Of a stretch of DNA of 64,000 nucleotides, positions 33,469 to 46,500 are shown piece after piece (the stretch's first letter is position 1; each line of letters starts with the position of its first letter). Source of the DNA: Rhabditoides inermis (taxonomy: Eukaryota > Nematoda > Chromadorea > Rhabditida > Rhabditidae); NCBI GenBank assembly GCA_963966185.1, contig CAWZYM010000151.1:691501-755500 (forward strand). Reading direction: 5' to 3'. The position numbers and the translations under genes were made by a program. The notes below the pieces were generated by a model that saw only the letters and a program-made list of their open reading frames with translations, did no database searches and was not told where the DNA came from.

Positions 33469-35317
33469 TATAAATATGTAAGAATCTTCGAAACAATCAT
33501 GTTATAACTTAGGTCAATTCTCAGAATTGAAGAAAAGAAAACTAAACTTCAAAAAAGATAAGAAAATGAAAATAAACAACGGTTGGATAGCATACTATTC
33601 AACTGATTAGAACACTTTGGAATTGATAGCTGTAAAAAATGACAATTTCATATTGTACACAGGCACAAGAAGTTATTAGTTTGCGAAAATTTTGATTTAA
33701 AGAAGAACTCCGAGGAACCGGCGCCATTCCGAAATAGTCGTGCTCTATTCAGTCACATTTAGATATAGTTCGCTCTGATCACACAGTTTGCCTGCGCTCG
33801 ATTCGCACCGGGTTGACAGAGACGGCGAGCGAGTGGACGCTTTTGCAGAGAGCGCAGACGGGTACAGTCTTTTGATCGCGGGGTCAGCCATGACGCGAGT
33901 GCGATTGAATAACACCGTGTCAATAGGAAGTGTGCAACGTAATTCGAATATGCTAATTTTTGTTAGTTTCGTGAGAGAAGAAAGTTAGTGTTGAATAGAA
34001 TGGGCATGGTTTCCCGGAGTTCTTCTTTAAATATTTATTTTGCGAACACCTATGCAATTACTAGAAAAATTAAATGTACTTCTATTGATTGATCGTTTTA
34101 GACTTTGAGCACTCTGTTCAAAAAAACACACCACTTTCATGCATGAAAACCTGCTGCAAAGAACACAACTTTTCACCAAAATTTGTTTTCATTACAAACG
34201 TTACAAACGAACCTATGCTAACGGAACATGTAGAAAATAAACCGCACAGTTTTAATTTTGTAGTGAGAATGGACGATTTTGTAGTGAGAATCATCGCGTA
34301 AGTTTATGCATACATATACAAAATCAAAACCACACGGATCGTTTTCGACATGTTCCTTTTTTCAGCATATAGTTCATGAATGAATAATCTCTGCGCTTCG
34401 ATGGTATTGTAAATGACAATCGTAGTTTATGCTTTATGCATGAAATTTAGAATGGTATGCGTCTTCAAATTTAAAAAGAACTCGCTTACTTACCAGGCAT
34501 TTAAAATAGCAAATTCGAATCATCAAATGTAGTGGTGGAGTTATAGCGAATGTCAATATAAATCGTAACCAGGATGTGGAACAGAATCGCATGTAGGAAC
34601 TTCTGGTACTGCCTTTTTGCCTATTACCAATTCGATTACAGTAATCTACGTAAGAAATATGTCCCGTCGACAAGGCTGTTTGTGGTGTAATCGACTTTTC
34701 TATCACCTGAGAATTACTGGAATGTGACTAGTTCAACTTCATATATTCAAAATTGAAAACCAAACGAAAATGAAATCACTGAAACATCGAGAATGCAATA
34801 TTTGCATGATATGCTATAGCTTTATTTCTCTCAAAACGATTCATATGTATTATAACAGTAATCGTACACAATATGATATTTGGTGTTCATAGAATATATC
34901 CGTGTAGTATACAAGAGTATAAGTATCTACATACATAGATATGCATGTTGCACGAAATCATAGATTTTCCAATTATTTTGCATGTTCTCGGTCAAATATC
35001 AGAGTATAATTGTTAGGTATGTACGTATTGTACATGTATGTGTGTAGTGTTGAATTGGTTTTGGTATGGCCAATCGCACACCAACACCAGTCACTATCAC
35101 AATATTCGATACATCGTAACAATCAAATTTCTAAGTCACGTTGTTACCACCGCAGTCATATGCAACTTAGTCACATTTGCTTTCTAGAATGATTGTATAA
35201 TACAATCGCATACCCATTCCTTACTATGCTTTGAATTCGCTAACGTAGTCTGTGATGACATTTGCTTGTTTATAACCATTCCGCCGTTATTGCCTAGCTT
35301 GCTGTTCGATCACAGTC
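33469..35317. other. intergenic, one orphan exon-like ORF
   Basis: AT-rich. The only candidate is a - strand exon-like block at 34706-34482, with a TTCTCAG acceptor and a GTAAGT donor. It encodes about 75 residues including a hydrophobic run (LRFILTFAITPPLHLMI). No partner exons were found, so no gene is called. Confidence 0.45.
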
Positions 35318-37530
35318 ATGAAAAATATCACAGATATGCATGATCGGCTGTTTCTCGGCATTTTCATGTTATTAATATCAACAGCTTTTCTAATTTTGTA
35401 CGTTACTATTCTTCTCATATTGCTGCTGAGCAAAGAGTTTCGCAAGAACTTCACGTATAGGTACGTTTCACCATTGATTCATATTTGCATTAAAATTACG
35501 CAGTCAATTTTGTGTTCGATCAACTTATACAGTTATATTGTTATATAATAAAAGTCATTCCCGATTTCAGAATAATGAAAGAGCACGGTATAGCGGACTG
35601 CGTACAGCTGGCATGCCACGCAGTCGCATCTATGATGGTCATACTCGACACGCAAATGCCACTCCTTCCTATGCAGGTTGGTCCTCCTATCTATCTATTC
35701 TAATCTGGCAAACAGAACTGATAAAAAAAAGAGAGAGAGAGACACGATCAGTAGAACTACTAGCAATGTATGTAGACGAAGCATTTGACGTTTGGTTTTC
35801 AAAGCGTGCAAGCTTTGCCGATTTCGTTTCATGCTCGTGTATTCCAGCTAATTGGCGCTGTGATGTCGGGCGCGTGGTATCTGTCGCTCTATTTCTATAT
35901 TCTACAGGTATGCAGAATCTCAGATGATTTTTTTTCACATGCGACTCCATTCAGGCGTTGAATCGCTTCGTTGCTGTCATTTTATCGCATTATTACGTAT
36001 CGTTTTGTAGCAAGAAATTGGTGGGTTCCAAATTTTCATGAAAACTTGTCAATACGAAAATGCAGCTATGGACATCTATTGGATATTCGATAGGCCTGCT
36101 GTTTCTTGTGTATCGACTGTTTCCCAAACAGGTACGGTTGTCAACATTTTTAAATTTGTTGATAAACGAACGCCAAAAACAGTTTGGTTTGCCCTGAACT
36201 GTCTTGTTTCTTGTTTTTTTCACTCTGCATGTTTGATTTCTGGTATACTTTCTGTTGTTTTAGGCCTACGTGTTTTCCACGTTTACTTTCACTTGGCAAA
36301 ATGATTTTGAGTCTGATAGTGACATCGCTAAAACTATCCAAACGACAGGACTGTGGATAGTATTCACTATGGTGAGCTTTCTATGACCTTTCTATGACAT
36401 TATTAGAATAGTTGTTACCATTTTATAACCATTTCCGCACGTATTTTGTGTTTTCTGTTTGTGAAATGAGTTGATGAATTGCATCGAAATTGAGAGAAAA
36501 GTAGGAAAATAGTACAACTCATTGTCTGAGAGTTGTACTATTCAGTACCGCAATCTTACCTCAGATTTGTGAACAACATCGTTCGTATAAGCACATGAGA
36601 GAGAATTATAACATAAGTAATTTTGCGCTTTCAGATAATTGTCAACGTGACTTGCTACGCAATCATTATATTCTACACCATTACGCGGGTGGGTCATTCA
36701 TTCTGAAAGAAAATCACTCGGGTTTAAAATTCATTTAGCTCTCTAAACAGTTTTGTTAAATGTAGACATACATACATACAAACATACTCAAACACAGAGG
36801 GTTTCGTTGAATGGAAAAAAACGGACTCAATCACAGATAAAATATAAACGGACCCAATCACAGATAAAATATTTAAAAATGAGAATCGCTGAATACACTA
36901 TTTTGATGTTTCCAGACATTGCTGAAACACACATCGTGGGACTTTCTCGTTACACTGCAGGTAATGCTTATTAGTCATTATGATTATTACTAGAAATACA
37001 GTTAAAGTATGCATGCTGGGTGTATACTACTCAGGTTTTTTTCCCGGAACTCAAAAACCCAATTTTAACGCCTTCAGGTCTTCATTCCGTCGATAAACGC
37101 ATGTATTGGCTTTCTATTCTGGCAGAAGGTCGAAAGTTTTCTCCCTGCCGGAATCATTCTATCATTCTGCTCCAACTTTGTGTGGATACTAATGAATGGA
37201 GTGCACCCGATCAGCCTCATCCTATTCAATAAGTGAGACAAACATTTGAACTTTACAATAAATGCCACCAAAAACAGCATTAGAAACAGTAATTATACAA
37301 TTTCATAAAATAATTTTTTTTTCAGAAAGATCCGGGTCCGCCTTCTCCGGACGTTGCTACGGGCAAGTAGCGTGAGTTCGACAAAGTTGAAGGAGCCGTG
37401 GTTTGTGTGGGGAAAGCAGCGACAGGCGACGAATCTGGAGAGGATAGCACAGGCACAGAGGACAAAGCACCTGGTCGTCGCCCAGATGAGACCGCGGCCC
37501 GAAAGCGCCGAGGTGGTATCCACCTTGTGA
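35318..37530 (+). CDS. 7TM chemoreceptor-like protein, complete
   Basis: 335-residue membrane protein. Exons 35318-35460, 35571-35676, 35848-35907, 35955-36020, 36066-36131, 36264-36371, 36635-36688, 36916-36960, 37078-37232 and 37326-37530 join in one frame. It begins MKNITDMHDRLFLGIFM. Seven hydrophobic segments are readable, with the motifs KEHGIADCVQL, AWYLSLYFYILQALNRFVAV, WIVFTMIIVNVTCY and a last helix ending HPISLILFNKK. A long basic and polar cytoplasmic tail follows. The ALNRF motif at the end of helix 3 and the overall pattern fit nematode serpentine receptors (Srt/Srx-like). It is a close paralogue of 20954-22459, on the other side of the retrotransposon. The role is inferred as sensory GPCR with ligand unknown. 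Confidence 0.8.
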
Positions 37531-37905
37531 CGTCATCTGGTCTTCAGACTGTGACGTCATTTGTTTTGTTTCGCTGTGAAGCAATTATACATTATACTGT
37601 AACGTCATCATATTGTTTAGTTTCGCACTCGACATACAACGATTTCATAATTGGAAGTATTGTGTAGTCATTATAGGCGACAAGTGATGACGTAGTTTAT
37701 ATATGCAGTCTCATCTAATGCACATTGTCTACGGTACATGTGATGTGCCAAGAAAATTATTTCCTTTGTGTCGTTTTCTAAAGAGCTCGTTAGGCGTCGT
37801 TAGCCTTTCACTAATAAGTAGTACGTATGAGCAATGAAATTATTTTCATTTCCGCCAAATTTGGCTCTACCCTAAATTTCATTTCCTCACACCATGGCCT
37901 TTGAG

Positions 37906-37925
37906 AATAAAAAAAAACATTTATT
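37906..37925. terminator. facing polyadenylation signals
   Basis: AATAAA on the + strand (37906-37911) serves the receptor gene. AATAAA on the - strand (37925-37920) serves the deacetylase gene. They lie within 20 bases of each other in the convergent gap. Compact two-way 3' end regions of this type suit convergent nematode genes. Confidence 0.6.
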
Positions 37926-38302
37926 ACGCGTATCTAGCATGGGTATGTACATGTAATGTTAGTAACCAAAAAAGTTACTGCTAAGTAGGGACGTTTGGTT
38001 TGGGAGGAAAACACACACCACTGTCTACAAAACTCACCCATTAGTAGTAATTGAAATTCGGATAACAATATGCGTGGCATAAACATCGATATTAACTGAA
38101 TAGTGAATAAATATGGTTGAAAAACAAAGAATCGATGGAACTGAAATCGCTAACGGACATTGGAGGCGCGCGATAGGCCGATAGGGCACAGAAAATGGGT
38201 TCATCGCCGTCGTTGCAGACGTTCGTTTGAATTCGGACAATGAATCGATTCGATTCGGAAACAGTCGATCGACGTGATTCAAATGAGTATGGATTATTCT
38301 CG

Positions 38303-38406
38303 TCAGTGCATGCTTCCACTGGGGTTGTCCAGCCAAGGATACACTTCGGGGCAGGGAGAACAGGTGAGGAACTGGTGCTCCGGAGACGACATGCCTGCAG
38401 ATGGAT

Positions 38407-38462
<56 letters not shown>

Positions 38463-38497
38463 TCTCTGCCTCCCTCTCTCCCTCTCTCCCTCTCCCT

Positions 38498-38540
<43 letters not shown>

Positions 38541-39710
38541 CTCACCCTTTGTCCTGAACATGCATCTGTTGGGATGGGCGCACTCTCTGGGGGCGCGAGT
38601 AGTGGGACAGTGCAAGGCAGTGGACTGAAATGGAAGTTACCAATGAAACATCATTCTACGTATACTTATGCCACTTTTCATAGGATTTTATCACACGTAA
38701 TGTATTTTATCGAAACATACACAAACAGCGACAACCCGATAGTTAGAAACTAAAGAATCAAAGATGTCGAAAATGTAAAATGGCACATGATCGACCCACC
38801 CTATCTATCGTCTCCAGTGGCTCTGGTCTAGGAGGCTCAAAGTGTGAATAAAACACTCCGACGGTTCCGCTTCGAATATTCAGTTGTTTGACAGTCAAGA
38901 ACGGTTTCGAGATGCACCGAATAGGAACGATTCATTTTGGTGTAGAATGATAGTGAATAATATGCGCAATTTTATAGTATACAACATATACATTCCTTTT
39001 CGATGCACTACAACTTTCTTTGAATAAACCTCAATTAATGAAAACAGAGATTTTAGCGGTCCGTTCAAACAAATTTTGCAGGTACATAGCTACCATTATA
39101 CATCAAAACGAATTCAAAATTTTCGCCATTAGGCCACAACGGCTCGGTCTTTGACCGCCGCGTAGGGTGAGAGGAAAACGAAAACGAGGCCTGTACGTTT
39201 TCGTACCGAAAACGTATAGTTCGTTTAGGAAATTCGGACACCACAAATCGATGGCTAGGGTCTTAACTAAGGTATTCTATCAATTTGGCTCGAATCCGAG
39301 GGTGTGGCACCTACTACAGTCCTCGTGGGATGTTTACAGATACTCGACTCACCCTATCTATCGTCTCCAGTGGCTCCGGCCTCTTCATCCACTCGATCAG
39401 CTGTTTCATCGTCACCACGTACACTTCCTTGTTCGTAGAGATATCGTGCAGGAAACTGGAAAAGAAATGTTTTTCAAATTGGAAAAAAACTACAATTTTA
39501 TTGAACTACGTAATAACCAGGACGACTAAAAAGGAAAAGGATCAGTAAATTTTATTTAAAAAAAATCAGACCCACTTTCTGAGTGCGGCCATGCCAGTTC
39601 CCATTCCATTCAACTGGAGGAAGTCCGCGTTGAGAGAGAGAATGAGGGGCGCCCGGTTGGAGGAGTACGAACGCTCCAGGTTAGACAACAGCATCTCAGA
39701 CTGAAAGTGG

Positions 39711-39791
<81 letters not shown>

Positions 39792-42700
39792 GTATGTTTG
39801 CTCACCAGTTCCTCCACAGTTGAGTTTAGGTCGACAGCGGCGCGAAGCATACTGCTGCGTCTGAAATGGAGAGATGAGTCATACTATATCATGAGTCATA
39901 CGCATTTAACAAAATACATCCACACATAGGTAACGCTCACAATTACCTAACGCAATTACCAAATACACTGGCACTATACTAGTCGGACAGAAACCACACG
40001 ATCACAATAGTGCGTTACTTTGAATACTAGTAGTATGTAACTACTTACTTTTCACGATGTAGCACGGAATATGAGTGTTCTATGAATGCCATAAAGAAAA
40101 TTGCCTAACTCAACTGCAATGAAACGCAGGCGGACACAGAAACTAAAGTACATTACTCATAGTTCTTGTTTTTCTATGATTGTTTCTATAAATGTTTTAC
40201 TCTCAAGTACCTGTACGTGTCAGTCTCTCGATTGTAGCTACCGTAGAACTGATTGAGGGGCAGCTCCCAGATACCAGGGAAGGAACTGCAATAGAGCGGT
40301 GTACATAAAACACACAGAACACCAGTGACGGCCAGATTGTAATAAATCGCCAACACATTCACATGTCAGCTCACTGTGAAATGGATTCAAAGACCCCACA
40401 TTATAATACAAATACAAAACTGTAGTGCAGAACCTATATATGACAAAGGCATTATTGAAAATTGCAGTTAAAAGTTAGAAGCCCATCTGGGCATCTGGAC
40501 AGTAGAAGTAGAACCTAGATATGTAGAGACCCAAACGACATACACTCCAACAACACGGATTCAAAGACTGACGTCTAACGTCCAGATTGTTACCAAAAAG
40601 TAACAACGATATTGTTGTTATCGAAACCCACCTTTACACTAGAACCCACAAACACTCCGTCAAGTTATTCCAAAGAGTCTCCCACCTGACGGGGCAGTTC
40701 CTCTCCTTGCAGAATACTGCCAGGTGATCGAGTGTCTGCGGCCAGAATGGCTCGCCCTCCACCCCAGGATTCGCAGACATCGAGTTGTCGTACACAAACC
40801 CGGAACGCATCATCATCTGAGAGGAACTGTCATGTTTACAAAGCATATGTGAACAATGACAAGCTGCAATGAGAAAACACAACGATGTGTCTGTTTTTTT
40901 CAAATTGACATGTGAAGACAACACGGCATTGCTTGTTCCCCTACCTCGAACTGCTCGTCCCCCCCGAGTGCCAGTTGTGGCGCGCGCATTCCCCCGATAT
41001 CACACTCCATCGCTCCACCGAACTTGGCAAGGATCCTGCAAGAAACAGAGTGGTTGTTTCCATACAAAGTCGCTGTATGGAATTGAATAGCTGTGCGCCG
41101 TTGTAAATTGTAAGCATTGTGTTATTGTGTATATTGTATATTCATTTATTGTGTGGAATTGAAATTCATCGATGTATCCCCCACCTCTTCTGTCCGTCCA
41201 TCTCGTTCAGCCAGCGGGTCGCGTTGAACGCCGCCAGGTTGACATGGCTGGAAAAAGAATCACGCTGAACATCTAAAATACAATACAACTAACTATACAA
41301 CAATCGCTGAACATTGTGATCTGAATATGTCAACCAGTCAACCAGCCAACCCACGTGATGCTGTTGCTCGCTAGTTCGTGTCCTCTTTCTGCCAGCCAGC
41401 TTACATCTGCGTAATCCGTCCACTCATGAGACACGAAGAAGGTCGATCGGATAGGACAGCCATTCGGGTTCCTAGAGATTAACGTATTTGTGGAATGATT
41501 TTGATTTGACCAAGTTTTTTCGGGTTTCTCAATCAATGTTGTAGCTTCTGAAAGATTATTTCTGACAGTATTATAGACAGCTATGTATTGGAGTTCTCTT
41601 ATGGCAATCCAGTATAACAGTTGCCATTGGGGTTTCTGAATTGTTATGTACGTCTTATTTTGCCCGATGGGTTGTATCAATTAGAATCGTGGCATTGTTG
41701 AAGTAAACGAGAAACGTACGCGTACCATGTGATTTCATACCATACAATCGAAACAATCGAGAAACACAGCCTCTACTGACTGATTTCCATATTTTAATCG
41801 TTACGTTGCATGGTTGAATGATAGCCGAACGTGATTTGTTCGACACAATTATCCCTCGCCATTTTCTGCCTCGCAACTCACCTGTACTGATCTCCGTCGA
41901 ATATCTGCACGTAGTCTGGGAATGTCTTTGCATTGACGGCGTCGTCGAATGAGACGACGACGAACTGGGGCGTCTCGTGCGGGTGCAGACCGCCGGGAGG
42001 GGAGCGGCCTGCAGTTATACACAATGTTTTGAGTAGACGGATATAATTATGGGTGTGTACTTAGTATACGTTTCACGCTTTTAATAAACCACCGAGGGCA
42101 AAGCGGCCTGCAATCCACTCGACTCCCGTTTTTTCTTCCTAGAATATTTCGTTAGTTGGCTTAGGATAGGGCTCGCGCCAGAATGTTCAAGAAGCGAAAT
42201 TAAAAGGACATGTTAGCAACAATGTGAAGTCATCCAATTCATGTTAGTTTGCACGGTTCCGTAGGCCAGATCACTGGTCGGTGGCATCTTTGTATCTCTT
42301 ATCCGAAAGAAGTTATGGGCGATCGTGCGCACCCATGAGGTGAGAGGCCAGCGTGTGGGTGGGTGTGTGTCGTTTCCACTCGTAAAATTGAGCGTAGGCT
42401 ACGCGTACTGAAAACGGCGAATGCAGGCTGCATGTACACACTTCGAGCGCAACTTGTTCAGCTCCGTGTCCATGTAGCTTACATTTGGTGCCACTCGACC
42501 CCTGGCCGCGCATCTCGAGTACACGTATGCTACATACCGGACCGTATGCTACATGTACAGGTGCCGTAAACCCGCGTTAAATTGCACTTCGGCAGCAGCT
42601 ATAAGAGAAAGCGCATCAGGCTTAGCGGTTCATTATGCTGCGTGGGACACCACAAAGAATGTACACTGCAAGTACACTGCTCAGTTCTTAGGATACCGTA

Positions 42701-43459
42701 TCCGTAGAAGAGCAAACTTTTGTCAAATATGTTTCATATTGCATGTGACTATCTAACAAAGTTTTTAAAAAAAATGTGCCGAAAATCGGTGTCTGCGCGG
42801 GGGCCGGCCGCACGAGAATGTAGCATACATGTACAGGGTGCGTTTGCTACACCGCCTGGCGATGGAGACGCCGATCCGTGTACGTGTAGAATACGCACCG
42901 AGCGCGTGTAGCCTACGCTCTGTTTTACGAGCAGTCACTCGTTATGCTAGCTCTCTCTCCTGGCAGGCGGCCGGATGCGAGAGAGAACGCGAGAGAGCGC
43001 GCTGTTTGCAGATGCGCAGACGAAGAGACGCTTGCACTTACGCTGCGACAAACGAAAAGACAGAGAGAAAAGTCGTTTCAGACTGTTTTCATAGAATACA
43101 ATGAAAAACATGGTTGCACATACGCAACAAACCCGACCTGTAGTATGTAGTATGTTCAATGATTTGCTACCACCGTCCAATTGTGTCATAATCATGATTA
43201 TATGAATAACAATGAACGAAAGAGCTTGACAACCAGTAAGAGAAGAAGTTTCTATGAAATTTAATAAAAGCACATATATTATCTCTCAAAAGTACTTGCG
43301 TAAAGAGAGTCAGTTTGTCTTGACCCAATTCAACAAAAGCGCATGCATAAAACGTTTACAAATACTAACACAAACCTGCGCATACCGGACTGTAGAAGTA
43401 AAAGATGGAATATGAGAATACAAAAAAGGAATATTAATATTAGAGAGAGAGAGAGAGAG

Positions 43460-43502
<43 letters not shown>

Positions 43503-43557
43503 CGAGAGAGAGATGGACGAGAGATAGAGAGAGAGAAGAGAGATGGAAAAGAAAGAG

Positions 43558-43596
<39 letters not shown>

Positions 43597-46500
43597 GGTT
43601 TGTGTTAGTATTTGTAAACGTTTTATGCATGCGCCTTTGTTGAATTGGGTCAATGACAAAATGACTCTCTTTACGCAAGTACTTTTGAGAGATAATTATT
43701 TGTTCTCTTCTGAACGTACGCATTGAACCATATGTTTGAGAGGTGGAACATTGTTGATAGAGATTGCAGAGATTTTTTTTAACTGATTACTGAGTACGCT
43801 TCACACTCTTAATAAAACCTCTTTTGTAGTTTAGGAGGCATTGAAGTCCTGGATTTAGAATTAATACTAATTTATGTGTTCTGAAAATCTAAAGTGTAGC
43901 TATACAAATACAATCACAACCCACCCTCCGGTGTGCAGAAGCAGTGTGGCAGATGGCACGTCCTCGGATCGCATGGAGTAGCGAGGGGGCGACTGCCGCG
44001 GATGTTGGTCGAGAAACGGAGGCCCGAGGGGGAGTGGAGGACCGAGGAGTTGGAGGAGGCTAAAACAGGCAGGTGAGATCACTTTCTTCCAAACAGCACT
44101 CGAAACACAAACAAAGCGTTTCGGATTATCAGCTTTTTTGGATACTATTGACCCAGTCACCCACCCTGCCTGTGTGTGCAGTAGCCGTCCTCTGCCCGTC
44201 CCCTGTCGCACTGGCACCTGCCTTCTCTGCAGGTCGATCCAGTCGGACACTCCTCCCCCACTCCCCGACACCCCTCGCCCACCCACGAACGGTGCGCCGC
44301 CGCTGAAAGAAGGAGGTGGATGCATGATATGAAATATATTTGATGTACATGTACACCTGAACATGGTCGTTTATCTACAGACAAAAATTGGTACACAACA
44401 TAATCACAGAGATAGGACCATTGTTGCATTTTCATATTTGATGTGTTTGGTACAGAGGTGAAACGTAAGTGAGATAATTTCGCCTCGCGCGATTATTGAA
44501 AATGGGATGGTAGATGGTATCTGACTATGGAAAAGAGCTGGTGGATTATTGTCTTTTAATTACATGATAATTTACTTGAATACTGAAACGTACAGCGTAC
44601 TCGATTGCAACAAAAGTTGAATAAATACGGAAAAGAGACCGCACCCCCAACCCACCGGAATTCTCGCATCAGTGAACAGTACTCAACACCTTACTTCGAA
44701 CGGTGTTATAGTGGGCCCGCAAATGAGTTCTACTCTTTTCACGAGAGACATCAGGGTGATTAGACAACGAGGAGAATCTTTTCGATAATGTTTTCAAATT
44801 GACAAAATATTGCGTGAGTACCCAAGATCGAACCCGCGGACATTTGCTTCCTAAGCGAGAGCGTTACGCCACGTGGTCATGAGAGAGTATCTGTTGAGTA
44901 GAGATATGAACGGCAAAAACAATATGCAGTGCATTTCGTTTAGTATACGGTAGTGTCAAAATCCACGATAATGTTTTCAACGAAAAATCCTGAGCTAAGT
45001 GCGAGCCTATTATACAGACAAAGGCACAAAAGACATTAATATTACTGACAAGATAGCTCTCATATACGCAGCCTCATATACGCAAGGATTCTCGCACACC
45101 CCATCGAAGTTGTGTTAAGCTGTTTCAAACTGTGAGATATTTATTTATGAAAATTTATTTTATGGCGTTCCTAATATGGATGCTAGAATGTTGGACCCAC
45201 CGGGATTCTCGCAGACCCCGTCGACAGTATGGTGTCTGGCGGCGCACTGGCATTCGCCCGCCCAGTCACACACTGCCCCGTTCACACACAACTCCCCGCT
45301 ACGACAGCTGTCCCCCGGCAGAGAGTAGCGAACAGGGTCTGCAATCAATGAAATGTACACTTTCACAGTTCCTATGGACTAGACATGTACGTATAGAGAC
45401 GCGGTACGGAACTGCAATCATCATATGTACACAACGTTCCATACCACCTACGCATAGTGTAGCTGGATGGGTCTGCAATGTACACATGTACAAACATACT
45501 ATCAATAATACCTTCCTCCACTACACACGTGTTTGCAATAATGAATTGGTGAAATGTTTACAACTTTCCCCATTTTTCTGTACGTTTCACACACGTCACT
45601 TATTGTTTGCAGAATTTTTTGATGCTAATGCGCACATTGGCTACGTATGTATGTTTCGCCCACAAGATTTAGTAGTTATGAACTACTTGCTATAATTCGA
45701 CCATCTTTTTTACGTAAAAATAATACCACCGCCATAGCTCACCAATGTTGGGGTACTTGGTGGACTTGTGTTTTGTGGGCTTGGGCTTGGTCTGTGGGGG
45801 TTCGATGATCAGTCGCTCGCACCACCCACTCCCTCCAAGGATCATTCCCGGCGCGCACTGACATGTCTGCAAGAGTGGCTATGAACGGAGTTATTTTACT
45901 TTTATATATTTGACATAGCAAGACGGCAAATATGTCTCAAAATCTACTTAGAAATCTTAAAAATCTAAAAATCTTCTTTCTATCCTACACAACCATACGT
46001 TTCACTCTACTGGTAAAGTGTAATAGATCAGTAAAACATCATTTTTTTCGTTTCTCTTTACTTCTCGAAAACTTATTCCAATACGTTTCTACGCTAACTT
46101 AATTGGTGAGAGTGAAATTCGTGATAATACGATCTATGTCTTGTTTTTATATATGTAGATGAATAACATTGGTCTGAATGTGAAACCGACCCTCTCGTGG
46201 CAGACGGCTCCATTAGCGCAGCTGTCTCTGTCTCGAAGGCATGCCGCCCCATAGGCAAGGTGCAGGTTCGGACGATCTGTTTGCGGTATCAGTAATCAGT
46301 TCGATCGTATAACTCATGACGACTCGGATTACCCTGTGTACCAGTTCCCATTTCTATTTCAGTATCGATTACATATTTTACAATTAGTTTATTATTCACA
46401 CACCGTAACTCACATATATATCGATAAAGCGAAAAAGACTCTGACATGGTAAATATATTTTACAAAAAAAGCCGTGGCACACACAATTGCTTATTAGTAC

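Larger units (their letters stand above)
38303..42008 (-). other. polysaccharide deacetylase catalytic region
   Basis: Eleven exons give the chitin-deacetylase core. Readable motifs: [10 protein letters not shown] (motif 1, FDDA at residues 2622-2625), [31 protein letters not shown] (motif 2 region, 2674-2684), GMRAPQL (motif 3), [18 protein letters not shown], and a C-terminal tail [14 protein letters not shown] before the stop at 38303. The exon before the core (44059-43925) has [13 protein letters not shown], the usual cysteine lead-in of arthropod and nematode chitin deacetylases. One expected metal-ligand histidine is asparagine (residue 2680), so activity is uncertain. Confidence 0.88.

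Noticed and set aside
46191..46276. GGTTCGGAC word suggesting a tRNA T-loop near 46265
   Set aside because: The stretch reads as an EB-module exon with correct phase and cysteines, so the resemblance is accidental.
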